DNA of 64,000 nt from Desmodesmus armatus (lineage: Eukaryota > Chlorophyta > Chlorophyceae > Sphaeropleales > Scenedesmaceae): positions 1-64,000 of the forward strand of contig VIIQ02000044.1 of assembly GCA_007449985.2 (NCBI GenBank), written 5' to 3'. The translations under genes were made by a program, and so were the position numbers. Of the stretch, positions 42,501 through 54,432 are shown piece after piece; position 1 is the stretch's first letter, and each line of letters begins with the position of its first letter. Below the pieces are notes generated by a model, which saw only the letters and a program-made list of their open reading frames with translations, was not told where the DNA came from and searched no databases.

Positions 42501-45084
42501 CAGGTGCAGTCCTCTGTTGACAACCAGCAGCGCATGTTTATGCTGGCGGAGTGGTCTGTTGCTGTGCTGTTGCGCTGGACTGTTGAATCAAGCCACCCCC
42601 CCTGCAGTGCAGCTGCCGCAGAAAAGTTTTCACTGCTGCAATCTTTGTGTGCTGTGCAGTACGGCCTGGGCGACCTGACTGACGGAGGACCTGCCTCAAA
42701 GGGCCGCTACAACGGTGGACAGGAGCCCTACAATGAGGCATGGTGAGCCTCACCAGCCAGCAGCTGCACGACATGCATGCATGCGTACACGTGCATCCGA
42801 AGTTTGTATTCAAGGATATCCCCCATCTGGCTGATATGTGATAGGCTGCAGTGGCACCAGTATACAGTATGGGGCGAGTTGTGATAAGTGGATACTTTCA
42901 GCAACACTGTAAGGCATTCCACGCACGCATCACCTATCCTTGCTGGCTGAGTCCAAACAGTACAGTACAGTACAGTAATAAGAAACAGAGTCCCAACCTC
43001 GGCGCTAGCCAGCAAGCCTCGAGCTCATGAGGGTGCCCAGAGGGACTACTGGCGTACCCCAGTCTCTCTGGTCAGGTGTGAGGGGACAAAGCCACAGCCT
43101 TGTCGACCTAGCCATAAGCATAACAAGGTGTATGGTTTGAACAAAGACAACCCAGTTTGAGCATAAAAGCCTGGTGCCACTGCTGCTGCCTTTGCAGGAT
43201 CTACCGTCCTGAGAAGCCCGAGGGGGAGCGCTTCAGGGTAACCGGGGCCAAGACCAGGCTGGCGCGTATGTACCACGCCACATCCATCCTCACAGCAAAG
43301 GGAGACATCATCATCGTGAGTCACTGCAACAAACAGACTCCGTTGGTGACTGTCACACAGCCACACATGAAGTAGCTTCGGTCACACTGACAGATCCAGC
43401 CAAGCAGAGCTGAGTAATACACAAAGTATCCAACCAGTGGCTCTTGAGGGCGTGGGGTGAAAGTTTTGAGAGCTGCGCTGCCACAGTATGTGCACTGCAC
43501 ACGGCTTGCTGCAGGGTGGTACCACCAATGCAGCCTTCTGGCAGAGCACCCACGAAGAGGACTTCAGCCGCACTCCCCTAAACCCGCAACCCCAAACCCT
43601 ACGAGTCATGCTGCCATATGCACTGCACACTGCTTGCTGCAGGGTGGCACCTCCAACGCAGCCTTCTGGCAGAGCACCCACGAAGAGGATTTCAGCCGCA
43701 CCCCCCTTGGCGTGAATGAGTACCGTATGGAAGTGTTCCACCCTCCCTACGAGTTCAGGCCAAACAGGCCCCGCATCACCACACGCCCACCAACCTTTGT
43801 CGCGTACGGCAGCACCTTTGAAATGGGGTATGCGTTCGAGGAGGAGGCTGACATTGCTGGCGTGGTCCTGGTGAACGCTGGAGGGGTAAGCGTGTGCACT
43901 GCTGGTTGCAAATGTTCAAATGTGGTGGGATGTGAATGCAGCATACACCGACGTTCAGGTCTGACTAGAGGCTGGTTGACTCAGGACTGCCACCTTGGAG
44001 AGCTGTGGTTGCTGTCTGCACACAATGCACACAGGCAGGTTGACTGCCTGCCTGACTATCATCGCTGTTTTTGCCGGTCAAACGGCATAGGCAGCAGATG
44101 ACACCTGCATGAAGTGGCACATCAGCCTGACAGCTGCTGCAAAATGCTCAGCACATTCTGTCTGCTGGCACTTCAAACTCAAGCCTGGCACTCACTTCAA
44201 CCTCTGCACCCGCATCTCCTGTGTGATGCTGGTGCTCTGCCGCTTGACGCCGCTGCGCCCCATGTGCCCTGCTCTGCTAGTAACACACGTGTGTGCCTTC
44301 CGTTGCTTGCCCCCAGGTGACGCACAACCTTGCCATCGGCGCTCGCTCCCAAATGCTCGGGTTCAAGGCAGAGAAGACAAACGCCACACACGGCATCCTT
44401 ACCATCGAAGCCCCACCCGCACCAGAGTTCGCGCCTCCATCGCACTACATGGTGTTCTTGCTGCGCGGCGAGACATATTCCGAGGCGCAGTGGGTGCAGC
44501 TCCGCAAGGCACCACGCAAGCAAGTGCCCGTTGACTTCCCTCAGGAGTCAAAGTTTGTCGGAGAGTTCAGCAGTAACTTCGAGGATGGAACCGAGCAGCC
44601 TTACTATCTCGTCCGTAACGGCGGACGCTTGGTTGCCGGCAATATGAAGTCCGAGTACTCAAGGGGTACAGGGAAGCGGGGTGCACGCATCGCCTTGCTG
44701 GGCGGGTCGAACATTGGACAGTCGGGCAACGTCCTTCTGCGCAGTGCGCCAAAGCAGCTGAACGCTGGCAGCGCCTGCAACGTGCAGTTTTGGGCGCGAT
44801 CTGGCAGGGAGAGCCCGGTGAACGTTCAGCTCGTGAAGATGGAGGACGGGTGGAGCCAGTCTCCGTCCGAGGTTTATCGCCTTGAGGCCGGAAGCCTGAG
44901 GGACCAGGGGCCAGTCGTGGTCGCCAACAGTAAGATGTACCTGAAGGGAGGGCACTACTGCCTGCACATATTCGGCCCCACGACAGTCAAGGAAAGTGGC
45001 ACGCACGTGCTCCAGTTTGACCTGGGGGAGACCGAGGCTGGGGCTACGTTTGATATTGATGACATCGAGGTGTACTGTACTTGA
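36580..45084 (+). CDS. GLOX: Secreted glyoxal oxidase-type copper radical oxidase with C-terminal jelly-roll-like module
   Basis: Copper radical oxidases (CAZy AA5) oxidise aldehydes or alcohols and release H2O2. A signal peptide opens the protein (ARFLLLLLVAAAVAQA). Exons: 36580-36804, 37068-37148, 37765-37899, 38407-38536, 39697-39819, 40094-40149, 40362-40438, 41089-41231, 41534-41640, 42097-42180, 42660-42742, 43198-43315, 43643-43885, 44317-45084, about 790 residues. All five expected active-site residues are visible: Cys (NSVCGGWARLANG, about 122) and Tyr (SKRWYPSTITLPNG, about 176) for the thioether cofactor, Tyr-His (LARMYHATSIL, about 440-441) and His (VTHNLAIGARS, about 538). PGPRCIFDGTLLPNGHIVLT is the usual kelch-type block. 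After the DUF1929-like domain, about 185 extra residues end in LQFDLGETEAGATFDIDDIE, resembling family 4/9 carbohydrate-binding modules. The exon 5 acceptor is uncertain (39680 or 39697). Confidence 0.9.
37590..37670 (+). repeat. Decayed copy of oxidase exon 3 start
   Basis: After a GCAG acceptor, VRYDRDFNTLD then TGA copies the functional exon 3 start (VYDRDFDTWTDVPTNVN, from 37765), including CATGCCCACCGACGTCAACA. It is preceded by a (CATCCATCCGTCCAC)-like satellite at 37520-37600. Confidence 0.85.
38957..39713 (+). repeat. Duplicated exon 5 start around an A/T-rich block in oxidase intron 4
   Basis: GGTGGCACTTGGCACCAGAG occurs at about 38967 and again at 39679. The first copy has lost the acceptor (TGTGGG versus TGTAGG). 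Between them lie A/T-rich simple repeats of AATAATAAACATAATAA type (about 39035-39165 and 39585-39658), in sharp contrast with the G+C-rich surroundings. Confidence 0.85.
40586..41000 (+). repeat. Copies of oxidase exon 7 end and exon 8 acceptor
   Basis: CCTGTGAAGGACATGACCTG plus the GTGAGTGCTGTC donor side (about 40603-40635) copies 40417-40450. GAACCGCATGATGTTGCTAT with CCTGCAGATTCC (about 40955-40988) copies the acceptor side of exon 8 (about 41060-41095). Both copies sit in the intron between exons 7 and 8. Confidence 0.85.
42448..42476. repeat. Interstitial telomere-like (TTTAGGG)3
   Basis: Three to four contiguous TTTAGGG units in an oxidase intron. The unit is the plant-type telomere repeat, also reported in many chlorophytes, and differs from the TTTTAGGG of Chlamydomonas. 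A degenerate patch (GGGTTTAGGTTTTGGGTTTAGGG) is at about 59308-59336. Confidence 0.9.
43497..43600 (+). repeat. Decayed copy of oxidase exon 13 start
   Basis: GGTTTGCTGCAG-type acceptor followed by GGTTNAAFWQSTHEEDFSRTP matches the functional exon from 43643 (GGTSNAAFWQSTHEEDFSRT) over about 75 bp, then diverges into CCCCTAAACCCGCAACCC. Confidence 0.9.
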
Positions 45085-45109
45085 GTGGGCTGCCAACTGG
45101 GCTCCACGT

Positions 45110-45298
<189 letters not shown>

Positions 45299-45560
45299 GT
45301 TGGAAAGGCAATGCCTGTGACATGGCGTTTGTGTTTGTGTGTGTTGGAAAGACAATGCCTGTAACATGGCGATCGTGTGCTTGAAAAGCGATGCCTGTGA
45401 CATGGCGATTGTGTGCTTGAAAGGCGATGCCTGTGACATGGCGATTGTGTGCTTGAAAGGCGATGCCTGTGACATGGCGATTTTGTGCTTGAAAGGCGAT
45501 ACCTGTGACATGGCATGTGTGTATTTGTGTGTTGGAAAGGCAATGCCTGTGAGATGGCAT
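45299..45560. repeat. 36-bp minisatellite, about seven units
   Basis: Units of about 36 bp share the core GGCGATGCCTGTGACATGGC. The first and last units differ slightly in the GTGTGTTGGAAAGGC part. It follows the GT tract directly. Confidence 0.9.
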
Positions 45561-46804
45561 GAACCCTGGGCACTACAGTGCCACCCCGTTCATGCCACCC
45601 TCATTGTTTGTGACACCTACAGTATGTGCAGCCGGTCACCCCGGTGCTGTTCGATGAGTGTTTACCAAACTACTGGTCGGAGAAGGAAGCTTTGGGATAT
45701 GGTCGAACTGTTGTAACAGCAGGTAGCTCACCTTACTTATCTCATGCCTGCATCTGTCAGCCTTGACTCAACCGTCTGACTCTGATAAGCTGTCAGGCAT
45801 TTGTCACATTGACTCAGCTGCTTGCTGGCCACATCCTCCGGCAGCACCTGCAGGTGGTTTTTTTCCAGATGCAACAAACAGCCCAGCAGAAGGGCAGCAA
45901 CTGGCCAGGCACCTTCATGTCACCGTGAGCCAAGCGTTTGGGGGGCCCCAAAGCTCGTCTAGCTTCAGCTGCACATGCATATGCATCACTATCCACTTGT
46001 TTTCGTTGACAGACACGGCAGCTTCAGCCTCTGCGATCTTATAGGATGTAGTAATTACTACAAAGCACCTGCAGCTCAGCACGGCATGTAGCCTACCTCT
46101 GATGTACCATCTGCAGCGGCAGCAGATGGTACATCAAGCCCAGATGCTGTTACAGCCGCAGGAGCTGCAGCAGCCAACGCACCCAGAATTGTATGTTAGC
46201 AACTGGCACATTGAGGAAGCCCAACACCCTGCTGCAGCCTTCGCAGCCCTCAGGGGTTAGTAACCGGCAAACAGCAAGCTGCACGACCTGTCGCTCATAG
46301 ATTGCACCCTGCCGGCAGACATGTGGCGCCATGTGTTACCGGTTCCCTGCCGGCAAGCTGCTACCACGCCTGTCGTCACTGTCCCTGCTTCACCTGTGGG
46401 AGCCATCAAGCAGGCCGGCACTAGCCCCTGCAAGCCCGCACCTAGCTAGCTGCTGCCCGGCCTGCTGGACTTGTGGGAACTGCGCAGGAGGATGTACTGT
46501 CTCTTGCATACTGGACAGTAGGCTACGGTGGGGTGGGGAGGGAGTGAGGGGGGGGGGGGGGGGTAAAGCATACATCTTCAAACATGGTAGCAAGATGTAC
46601 TGTGTAGCTTCTGTACACTGCGTGCAAGAATGACTGTTGAAGGGCATCGGTTGAGGAATGGAGAAAACCCGTTCATGGGTGCAGGACTGTTCATGACTTC
46701 ACTTGCACGCTGACGACAGGGCTCTGTGTGCACTCTGTGCCGACTGTGCCCGGCTGGAGGTGTCGTGGTAACGTTTTGCTATCCATGCAACGCAACGAAG
46801 CTGA
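45561..46804. other. Spacer upstream of the F-box/LRR gene, with a dispersed 90-bp repeat
   Basis: About 45955-46042 (GTCTAGCTTCAGCTGCACATGC ... GACACGGCAGCTTCAGCCTC) recurs in an intron of the next gene at about 50556-50645. The inverted phrase TACCATCTGCAGC / GCAGATGGTA is at 46104-46130. No gene is recognised. Confidence 0.5.
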
Positions 46805-49800
46805 ATGAATCTCACAGATCTCCCCCGGCCCTTCATACGAGCGCTCCTCGACGCCTTGGACCCTGATGACGGACGCTCTTTGTTGTTTGCTTCAGCATCT
46901 ATCCTAAAGGCGCTTTCGGAGGTCAAGCCAGTCGCGCTAGTACGATGGGGAAGCACAGCAGCAGGTCCCACTTTGGAGCAGTTGCTGAGCAGTAGCGTGG
47001 TTGGAGCGCTGCTGGTTCCTGACAGCTGCAATGACTTTGAGCTGTCACCTGAGCTGCACCTGGACGGGTTAAAGACCGCTGTGCTGAGCTACAGGTACCA
47101 ACGCCCCTGCTGCTGCGTCAGCAGCACCAGCGCATTGCGATGCATGGAGGGTCCGAGGACACGGGGACATACTGCCCCATGCTTCAGCTGATGCATGTTC
47201 GTGTACGATCAACTTAATCCCTCACGACAGTGCATATGTGGCTTCTTTCTGGCGGCAGCACACACCATCCAAAACGCTCTGAAGGGGCCATTACTCTCAT
47301 GTAATGGTCAGTACGAAACACTCAGAAAGCTCACGTAACCACTCCTTTCTTTCTGCAGGCTTCCCAAGCTTGCCCGCAGCCTCAGCACATCTGCCCATGC
47401 AGCCAGCCTCAACAGCATCATCATCCGCGGTTGGGTGCTGGACCCGCACTTTGGGCAGCACCTGGCTACTTTCCTGCAGCACTTGCAGGACGTGGGCCCC
47501 CTGCGGAACCTTGTGCTGACCCTCCCATGCACACCGCCTGCAGCAGCAGCAGCCCTGGGCAAGCTCACCCAGCTGAAGTCGCTGCGCATGTGCATCGACG
47601 TGTGCCACAGTAGCGAGTTGATGCTGCGTCAGGACACAGGTGTGCTTATCTGCATTGACTCTGTGCTGTTGAGGGTGTTTGTATTGTGGGTTGCATGCAG
47701 CAGGAGAGAAGTCATGATAATGTTGATGACCCAAAAATGGATGTACGCGCACTTCCATACATTCCTTACTCTGTCTGCATGCCGTGTGCATGCACACCAA
47801 ACGCGCATGTGGACTGGGCTGACAAGCAGTGATTGGGTGCTGCCATGGCAGCATGCCTCTGCATGGCAGGCAGTCTGATCTGGTCCTCATCGCAGGTTCA
47901 GACGCGTACTACGATGTAACCAGCTGCATCCTACGGCCCTGGTCCCTGATGAGCCTCGCTGGCTCTTTGCGGCTTTGTGACACTGATATTCATGCGTGCC
48001 CTGAACCATGCAACAGCAGCAGCATCTTTCTTCCTGGCTGTCATGGCATTCCACCGCTGTTTCAACATGCGTTCTCCCCTCCCTCGCACTTGCAGATGTC
48101 ACATGGACCGCAGAGTGCTGGCAAGCAGGCATCCAGCCCCTGGGCAACCTGACCAGCCTGCATCTGCAGCTGCCGCTGGTGCTAGCAGCTGGTGCTGACC
48201 TGCAGCTCGAGTCTTTGTCAGGACTCAACAGACTTGAGCTGGTGCTGGATGAACCTAAGACACCCGGCGATGCAGCAGAGGTGAGGGAGTGTGCAGACCA
48301 GTGAGAATGACGTGACACCGCCCACCCTAGTGTACCCCCCCCCCCCGGGTGTGCCAAACAAGGATCCTGACAAGCTAGGATTTGGTGCAGCGAAAGGTGT
48401 GGCTGGATGAAAAAGTATATACCAGGCCGTGCAGTAGAAGTAGGGTGTGCAGAAAGCTGAGAAACGGCTGTGGTGGGAAGGGGTGTGGTGTGGCCCATCT
48501 GGTGGATGGATGAGCCCGAGACACCCGGCGATGCAGCAGAGGTACGAAGATGCAGCGGCTCCTTGCCACCCTCCAGCTGCCATTGGCAGCTTTGCCAAAC
48601 CAACAAGCGGGCCTGTAGCTGACCTCTTAGCACCGTCCGAGCTTATGCCTGCAGACCACCAGCACTGCTTTACAGGTGTCCTCTTGCAGTGTGCAGTTTG
48701 TGGACCATTACTCACCCACCGTGGCACGTGGCTGCTTCTGCTGTCGCTCCTGCCTTCTTCTGCAGCCTCCTGTCGGAGCCGCTGGAGGCGGTGCCCGAGC
48801 CGCCAACCTGCTCCTGCAACAGCCAGGCCTCCCCTCCCTGCAGCACCTGACCCGACTCGTCCTCAGCACCACCTACCGCCACAACTCCTACGCCTTCGCT
48901 GGCTGGCCGGAAGAGTTGATGCACCACATGCCTCCAGAAGACACCATGGAGATCCTTGCTCAGCTCACCAGCCTGCAAAGCCTGACTGTAACCCCACACG
49001 AATGGAGGTTCAGCCTGCAGCAGCTGCAGCCTCTGAGTGCTTGCAGTAGACTCACAGAGCTGGTGTTGGCCCAGCTGGGGATGGGCTTTGCAGGTGTGGC
49101 TTTGGGGAGTGAGTGGAGCTTTGGCGGGAGGGTGGGTGGGTGGGAGGGGTGGTGGGGGTGTGCCCCCTGGAGAGTGAGTTCAGGTCCTGCAGGCTCACAG
49201 AGCTGGTGCTGGCGCAGCTGGGGATGGGCTTTGCAGGTGGGAGCTTTGGCGGGCTGGTTGGTGGGAGGGTGGATGGGCGGGAGGGAGGGCTGGCGGGAGG
49301 GTGCGAGGGGTGGTGGGGGTGTGCCCCTGGGGAGTGAGTGGAGCCGCAAGTGCCATTGCCTCAGCCCTCGAGCATGCATGTGATGAGCCGTTCTCAAAGG
49401 TTGCGAGGCTGATGGGAGGAATCCTATGGTGTTACGCTACAAAGAGGGTGTATCTCATTCTTTCCTTCTTTCTTTCGCAGGAGATGTTCGCCACATTGAT
49501 CGGCACGGGACGCAGCTGTCAACGCAGGAGAAGGCGGTCGTGCAGGCCGCATTGGCAGCTACTGCGGCCCTCCATGCAGAGCAGCAGGGCGGGAGCGCCG
49601 GCCGCTCTGCTGCTGCCGCCCCCGGCGGCACAGTTGGCACAATAGGAGTAGGGACCACACCATCCACACCAGGAGCAGCAGCAGTGGTTGGGTCACCTTC
49701 TCAGGGGGTAGGGTCAGGAGCAGCAGCAACCGGTGGTGCTGACAGCAGTGTTGAGGGTAGTGCTGCTACCCCTGCTGGTGGGAAGTACCCCAGGAGTGTG

Positions 49801-52800
49801 GCCATGGGTACGCAGCAGGTGCAGATGCCGCTGTTGCCTGAGCTGCGTGTGCTCCATGTGACCAGCCTGTGGTGGCGGCTGCCGCTGTGTGTGGTGTCTG
49901 GCAAGCTGGAGGATGTGGCGTACAAGCGGCTTAACTGCACTGACTATGGCAGCTTTGTGATGAACGACCTGCAGGTGAGGGTTGTGCGTGGGTATGGTGG
50001 GGTGAGGGCGGGAAAGAAGGAGGAGGTTTGTGCAGGCATGTGACATGTTGGATGTCGCACTGACTGTGGCAGCTTCGTGATGAATGATGTGCAGGTAAGG
50101 GGGCCGCCTGCTGGCTTGAATGCTTGTGAAGCTGTGAAGGTTGGTCACGGGGGTGGCCAGTACTGTCTCCTCTGGGTTGGGGTTTGAGCTGTTGGGATGG
50201 CATCGGCGGGGCCTGATGACTCGTGTGGGCTTGAGAGAGTGGTAGCACAGGTCTCTGCAATGTTTACAGGAAGTGGCCTGCAAGCTGCTCACTGAGCAGT
50301 GACTGCACTGACTATGGCAGCTTCGTGATGAACGACCTGCAGTAAAGGGGTGTGTGTTGAACATATGGAGTAAAAATGCGAGTCACACATGTGCGACTCA
50401 TTAAAACCCCCTACCCGCAACCCTAGTTCTCTTCTTGTGCTGCTGCTGACAAATGGGTGCGAAAAAGGATGAGGAAGACTTCCTGCCCGCCTTCCCATGC
50501 CATAATCTCAAACCCTAGTTAGACCACATACCCTCAACCCTAGTTCTGTCTCGTCTAGCTTCAGCTGCACATGCATATGCATCATTAATGCATCACTACT
50601 TTTGTTCGTTGGCAGACACGGCAGCTTCAGCCTCTGCGATCTTACTACAACCCTAGTTCTGTCTCGTGTGCTGCTGCTGAATTTCAAACATCAACAGATG
50701 GCTGCACAGGAGGATGAAGCAGACTTCTTGCCCGCCTTCCCAGGCCCCCTCCCATTTGCCGGCCTTGCACAGCAGCCGGATTTGCCCGGCGGCCCAGGCC
50801 CCCTCCCAGTATTCAATGCGCTGCAAATGAATGCGATGCAGGGTCTACAAAACCTCCAGGGTGAGTGTCGGTGGCAGCCTGCAACCAATTAGATTTTTTG
50901 CAAGATTTAACTTTCACGTCTTATCCCAAACGGTTGAACATGGTTTTATTTTTCCGGCCTCGGCAGGGCCGACGGTGCACACCAGTAAGTATCGCAGCAT
51001 AATAGCTGCTGTTTGATGCCAGTCTGCCTGCGAACAGGCCAGGTTGGCGCTCGGACCGGCAGTTGGCGCCGGGGGGCAGGTGGACATCCGTCGATCGCCG
51101 GTGCCATGGCACATGCTGCTAAGGGTGCTTGGCTGTCAAGCCAGATCGGCTGTAGTGATGCATAAGTGTTACAATTTCTACTATTGGATACCCGTTTGCT
51201 CGCGGTCAGGCACGTTCACGCCGGGTGACAGCAGCCCATCGCCGTCGATGGCAGCTCGTGGCCAATGCTGGTGGGCTGCTAAGGTTGCTTTGCTGTAGTA
51301 ATTGCATACGTTTTTTTACATGTATACATCAGCCGCGGAAGCTGCATGCTCTTTGACGTCGGTTGATGCAATTCACGACGGTGAAGGTCATCAGGTCTGT
51401 GAGCAGCAAATCCTGCTCAGCTGCTTTGACAGTTCTTGTGCATGGCAGCATGGCTTGGTGGCCAGTCACCTAGTCATCTCACCACAGCAACAACTGAGGG
51501 CGAACACCTGACAGTGGCGCCAGCATGACATGTTCGTAGATCACTTAGAATGCTGGGCACTCAACATAAACTGGGGTGCTGCAGGTGTAACCCTTACTGT
51601 ATGAAATGTGCAGTGTGACCTGCTGCAATCCCTTAGTCAGGCTCACCTTAACCTCTCAGCCTGCATCAGTATGCAAGCCTGGTGGCAGTCATGCCATGCA
51701 GGTGCAGCTGCACACATGTCGCTGACAGAGTGCATGCTGACTGTCCTGGGCAGCATGCAAATAACTTATGAACATTCATGCTAATGTTGCAGGCTGCCAG
51801 GTCACGGCTGGCACATATTTTGGGTCGCAGAGGTGAACCTCTTGAAGATTCAACATGCATGTCTCGTTGCCGTTCCACACAAACCCTGAAGGCAGAGTCC
51901 TGGCCTTAGGCACACTGAATGCAGGGCAAACACAGATTCGAATCTTGCCCCTCCCACTAGTTTCTTGACACTACCATTGGACGGATTCCCACCGGCTGAC
52001 CACATGCAAACTGCAATGAGGCGAACAGGGTGTTTGGCAGGTTCCACCAACCCCAGTTGCAGCTGAATGGGCAGGACATGAACCACAGCATTTGCAGCTG
52101 TGTTGGATGCCTGTGTTGGACGTAGCTGTAGGGTTTAGTTGTACTAGGTGTTTCCCATAATGATGTTTATTGTTTCATCTGACGAGTGGTCTTCAGGTGT
52201 CAATAAGTGTCACTGCCACTCCCACTGCAACTGCAACTGCCACTGCTCCCTCCCGCATCACTCCCACTCCCATCCCCACTGCCACTGCCGCCGCCATGCC
52301 TGCCGTAAGTTTGTTCCAGCCCCTGCTTGCACAGCAAGACATGCCTGTTGCGATCTCCATCATAGTAATCTGGAGTGTGATTAGAGTGACCACCAGGCGC
52401 CTGTAACTGTGTCACTGCCCCTCTCACTTTCACAGCAACTGCCACTGCTCCCTCCTGTAGGTTTGTTCCAGCCCTTGCTTGCACAGCAAGACATGCCTGT
52501 CGGGCAAGGTGTAGGGCTAACCAGGTGTTCATGACTGTGTCACTGCCACTCCCACTGCAACTGCCACTGCCACTGCCGCCGCAATGCCTCCCGTAGGTTT
52601 GTTCCAGCCCTTGCTTGCACAGCAAGACATGCCTGCCGTGCAAGGTGCACTTGGGCAGTGGCAAGTAGCCCAGATGGTGCACCAAGCGCAGCAAGTCGCA
52701 CAGCCGCATGTGCCGCAGCTGCAGCAGCTGCAACAGCTGCTGCAACAGCAGCAGCCACAGCAGCAGCCACAGTTACAGCCCCACCACCCCCATGCCTTCA

Positions 52801-54398
52801 ACATAGAGGTGGCCTTGGGCCCACCTGCAGCAGCACATGCCTTGCAAGAGCAGCAGCAGCAGCAGCAGCCACAGGCACATGCGCACCCCCACCCCCATGC
52901 CTTCAACATGGAGGGAGATGTGGGCCCACTCACAGAAGCACAGGTCCTGCAGCAGCAGCAGCAGCAGCAACAGCAGCAGGGCCCTCAAGCAGTGGATGTG
53001 TCTGATGAGGTGTTTGAAGAGATGCTGTTGGCTCAAGATATGATCATGCAGGATTGGCAAGACCCACCTGTTGATGCACACCCGCACCCCCATGTGTTTG
53101 ATATGGAGGGCGACCTGGGCCCACCTACAGAAGCACACTTCCTGCAGGCGCAGCAAGCGCAGCAGCAAGCGCAGCTGCTTCTCCAGCAGCACCAGCAACA
53201 GAACCAGCAGCAGGGGCAGCAGGGACAGGGACAGGGGCAGAACCAGCAGCAAAACCAGCAGCAGGGGCAGCAGGGACAGGGGCAGGGTGTGCACCATGCA
53301 CTGCAGACGCTGCTGCAGCAGGTGCAAGTGCTGCAACAGCAGGTCCACGATCTACAAGACCAGCAGCAGCAGCAGCAGCACTTGCAGCAGCCAGGGGGTG
53401 GTGGTGAGGGTGGTGAGGCCTCAGACACGGTTATGGGAGAGGCCAGTGCTGCTCCTGGTGCCCCACAAGCAGATACTGCTGCCGCCGTTGCTGCGGCTGG
53501 TGGTGGTGGTGGTGGTGGTGGTGCTAGCAGCAGTCAGGCAGTGTCCACAGCAGCAGCTGGCGCACCTCCTGTAGCAGCAGCAGCAGCAGAAGATGGTGTG
53601 ATGGACTTGGACAGTGCATCTGCAGTCGTTGCGGCAGATGGGGGGATTTCAAGCCCCGCGCCAGCCGCTGCCAGCTCGCAAGCAGCAGCAGCAGCAGCAG
53701 GCAGTCTTCTCGATGCTGATGTTGAGGAGAATGTGCCTATGTTGCTGGATCATCCAGTGGCTCCAGGTGGTGGAGATGGTGGCAGTAGCAGTGTCGCTGG
53801 GGCATCTCTTGAGCAGGGTGGTGTTCCTGCTGGTGAGTGAGGGACTCTGAGACTGTGTTCTAAATACAAAATATGAGTTTGCAAATTTGAGCGCCAGTAT
53901 GACAGGGACTGTGCCTTTTCCTTGGCACTAGCTAGCTAGCGCAGGTGAGCGTATGCAGATACATACAGTCTGTGTCACGGCCTCGGAGGCTCACAGTCTT
54001 TGGGAGTCTTGTGATGTGGTAGCTGCAGGAAGCATATGGGGAGGTGAGCGCAGTGTGTGCTCAGGGCACAGGGCACACTTGGCAGCACCTGGCGGACTGA
54101 AGACCACTTCCTCTTGGTGGTTTGACTGCATAGCCAAGCTGTGGCTTGCAGTTGTTACGGTTGGTCTGCAGTCATCAGAAATAAGTACTGACAGGCCGTC
54201 ATGCTTCCTGCTGTGCCGTGGTCTGCGGTGCTGTGCTGCGCCCTTGCACTTCAGTTGCAGGCCTGCCTGTTACCCCAGACCTTGTGACAGGCTCCGAGGG
54301 CGCAGACTCAGACCACCCCCCAGGACTCGGAAGTGCTGAAGCCAGCGATGATGATATTGATGATTTGCCTGAGCTCCTACTGGTGCAACAACCACCAG

Positions 54399-54432
<34 letters not shown>

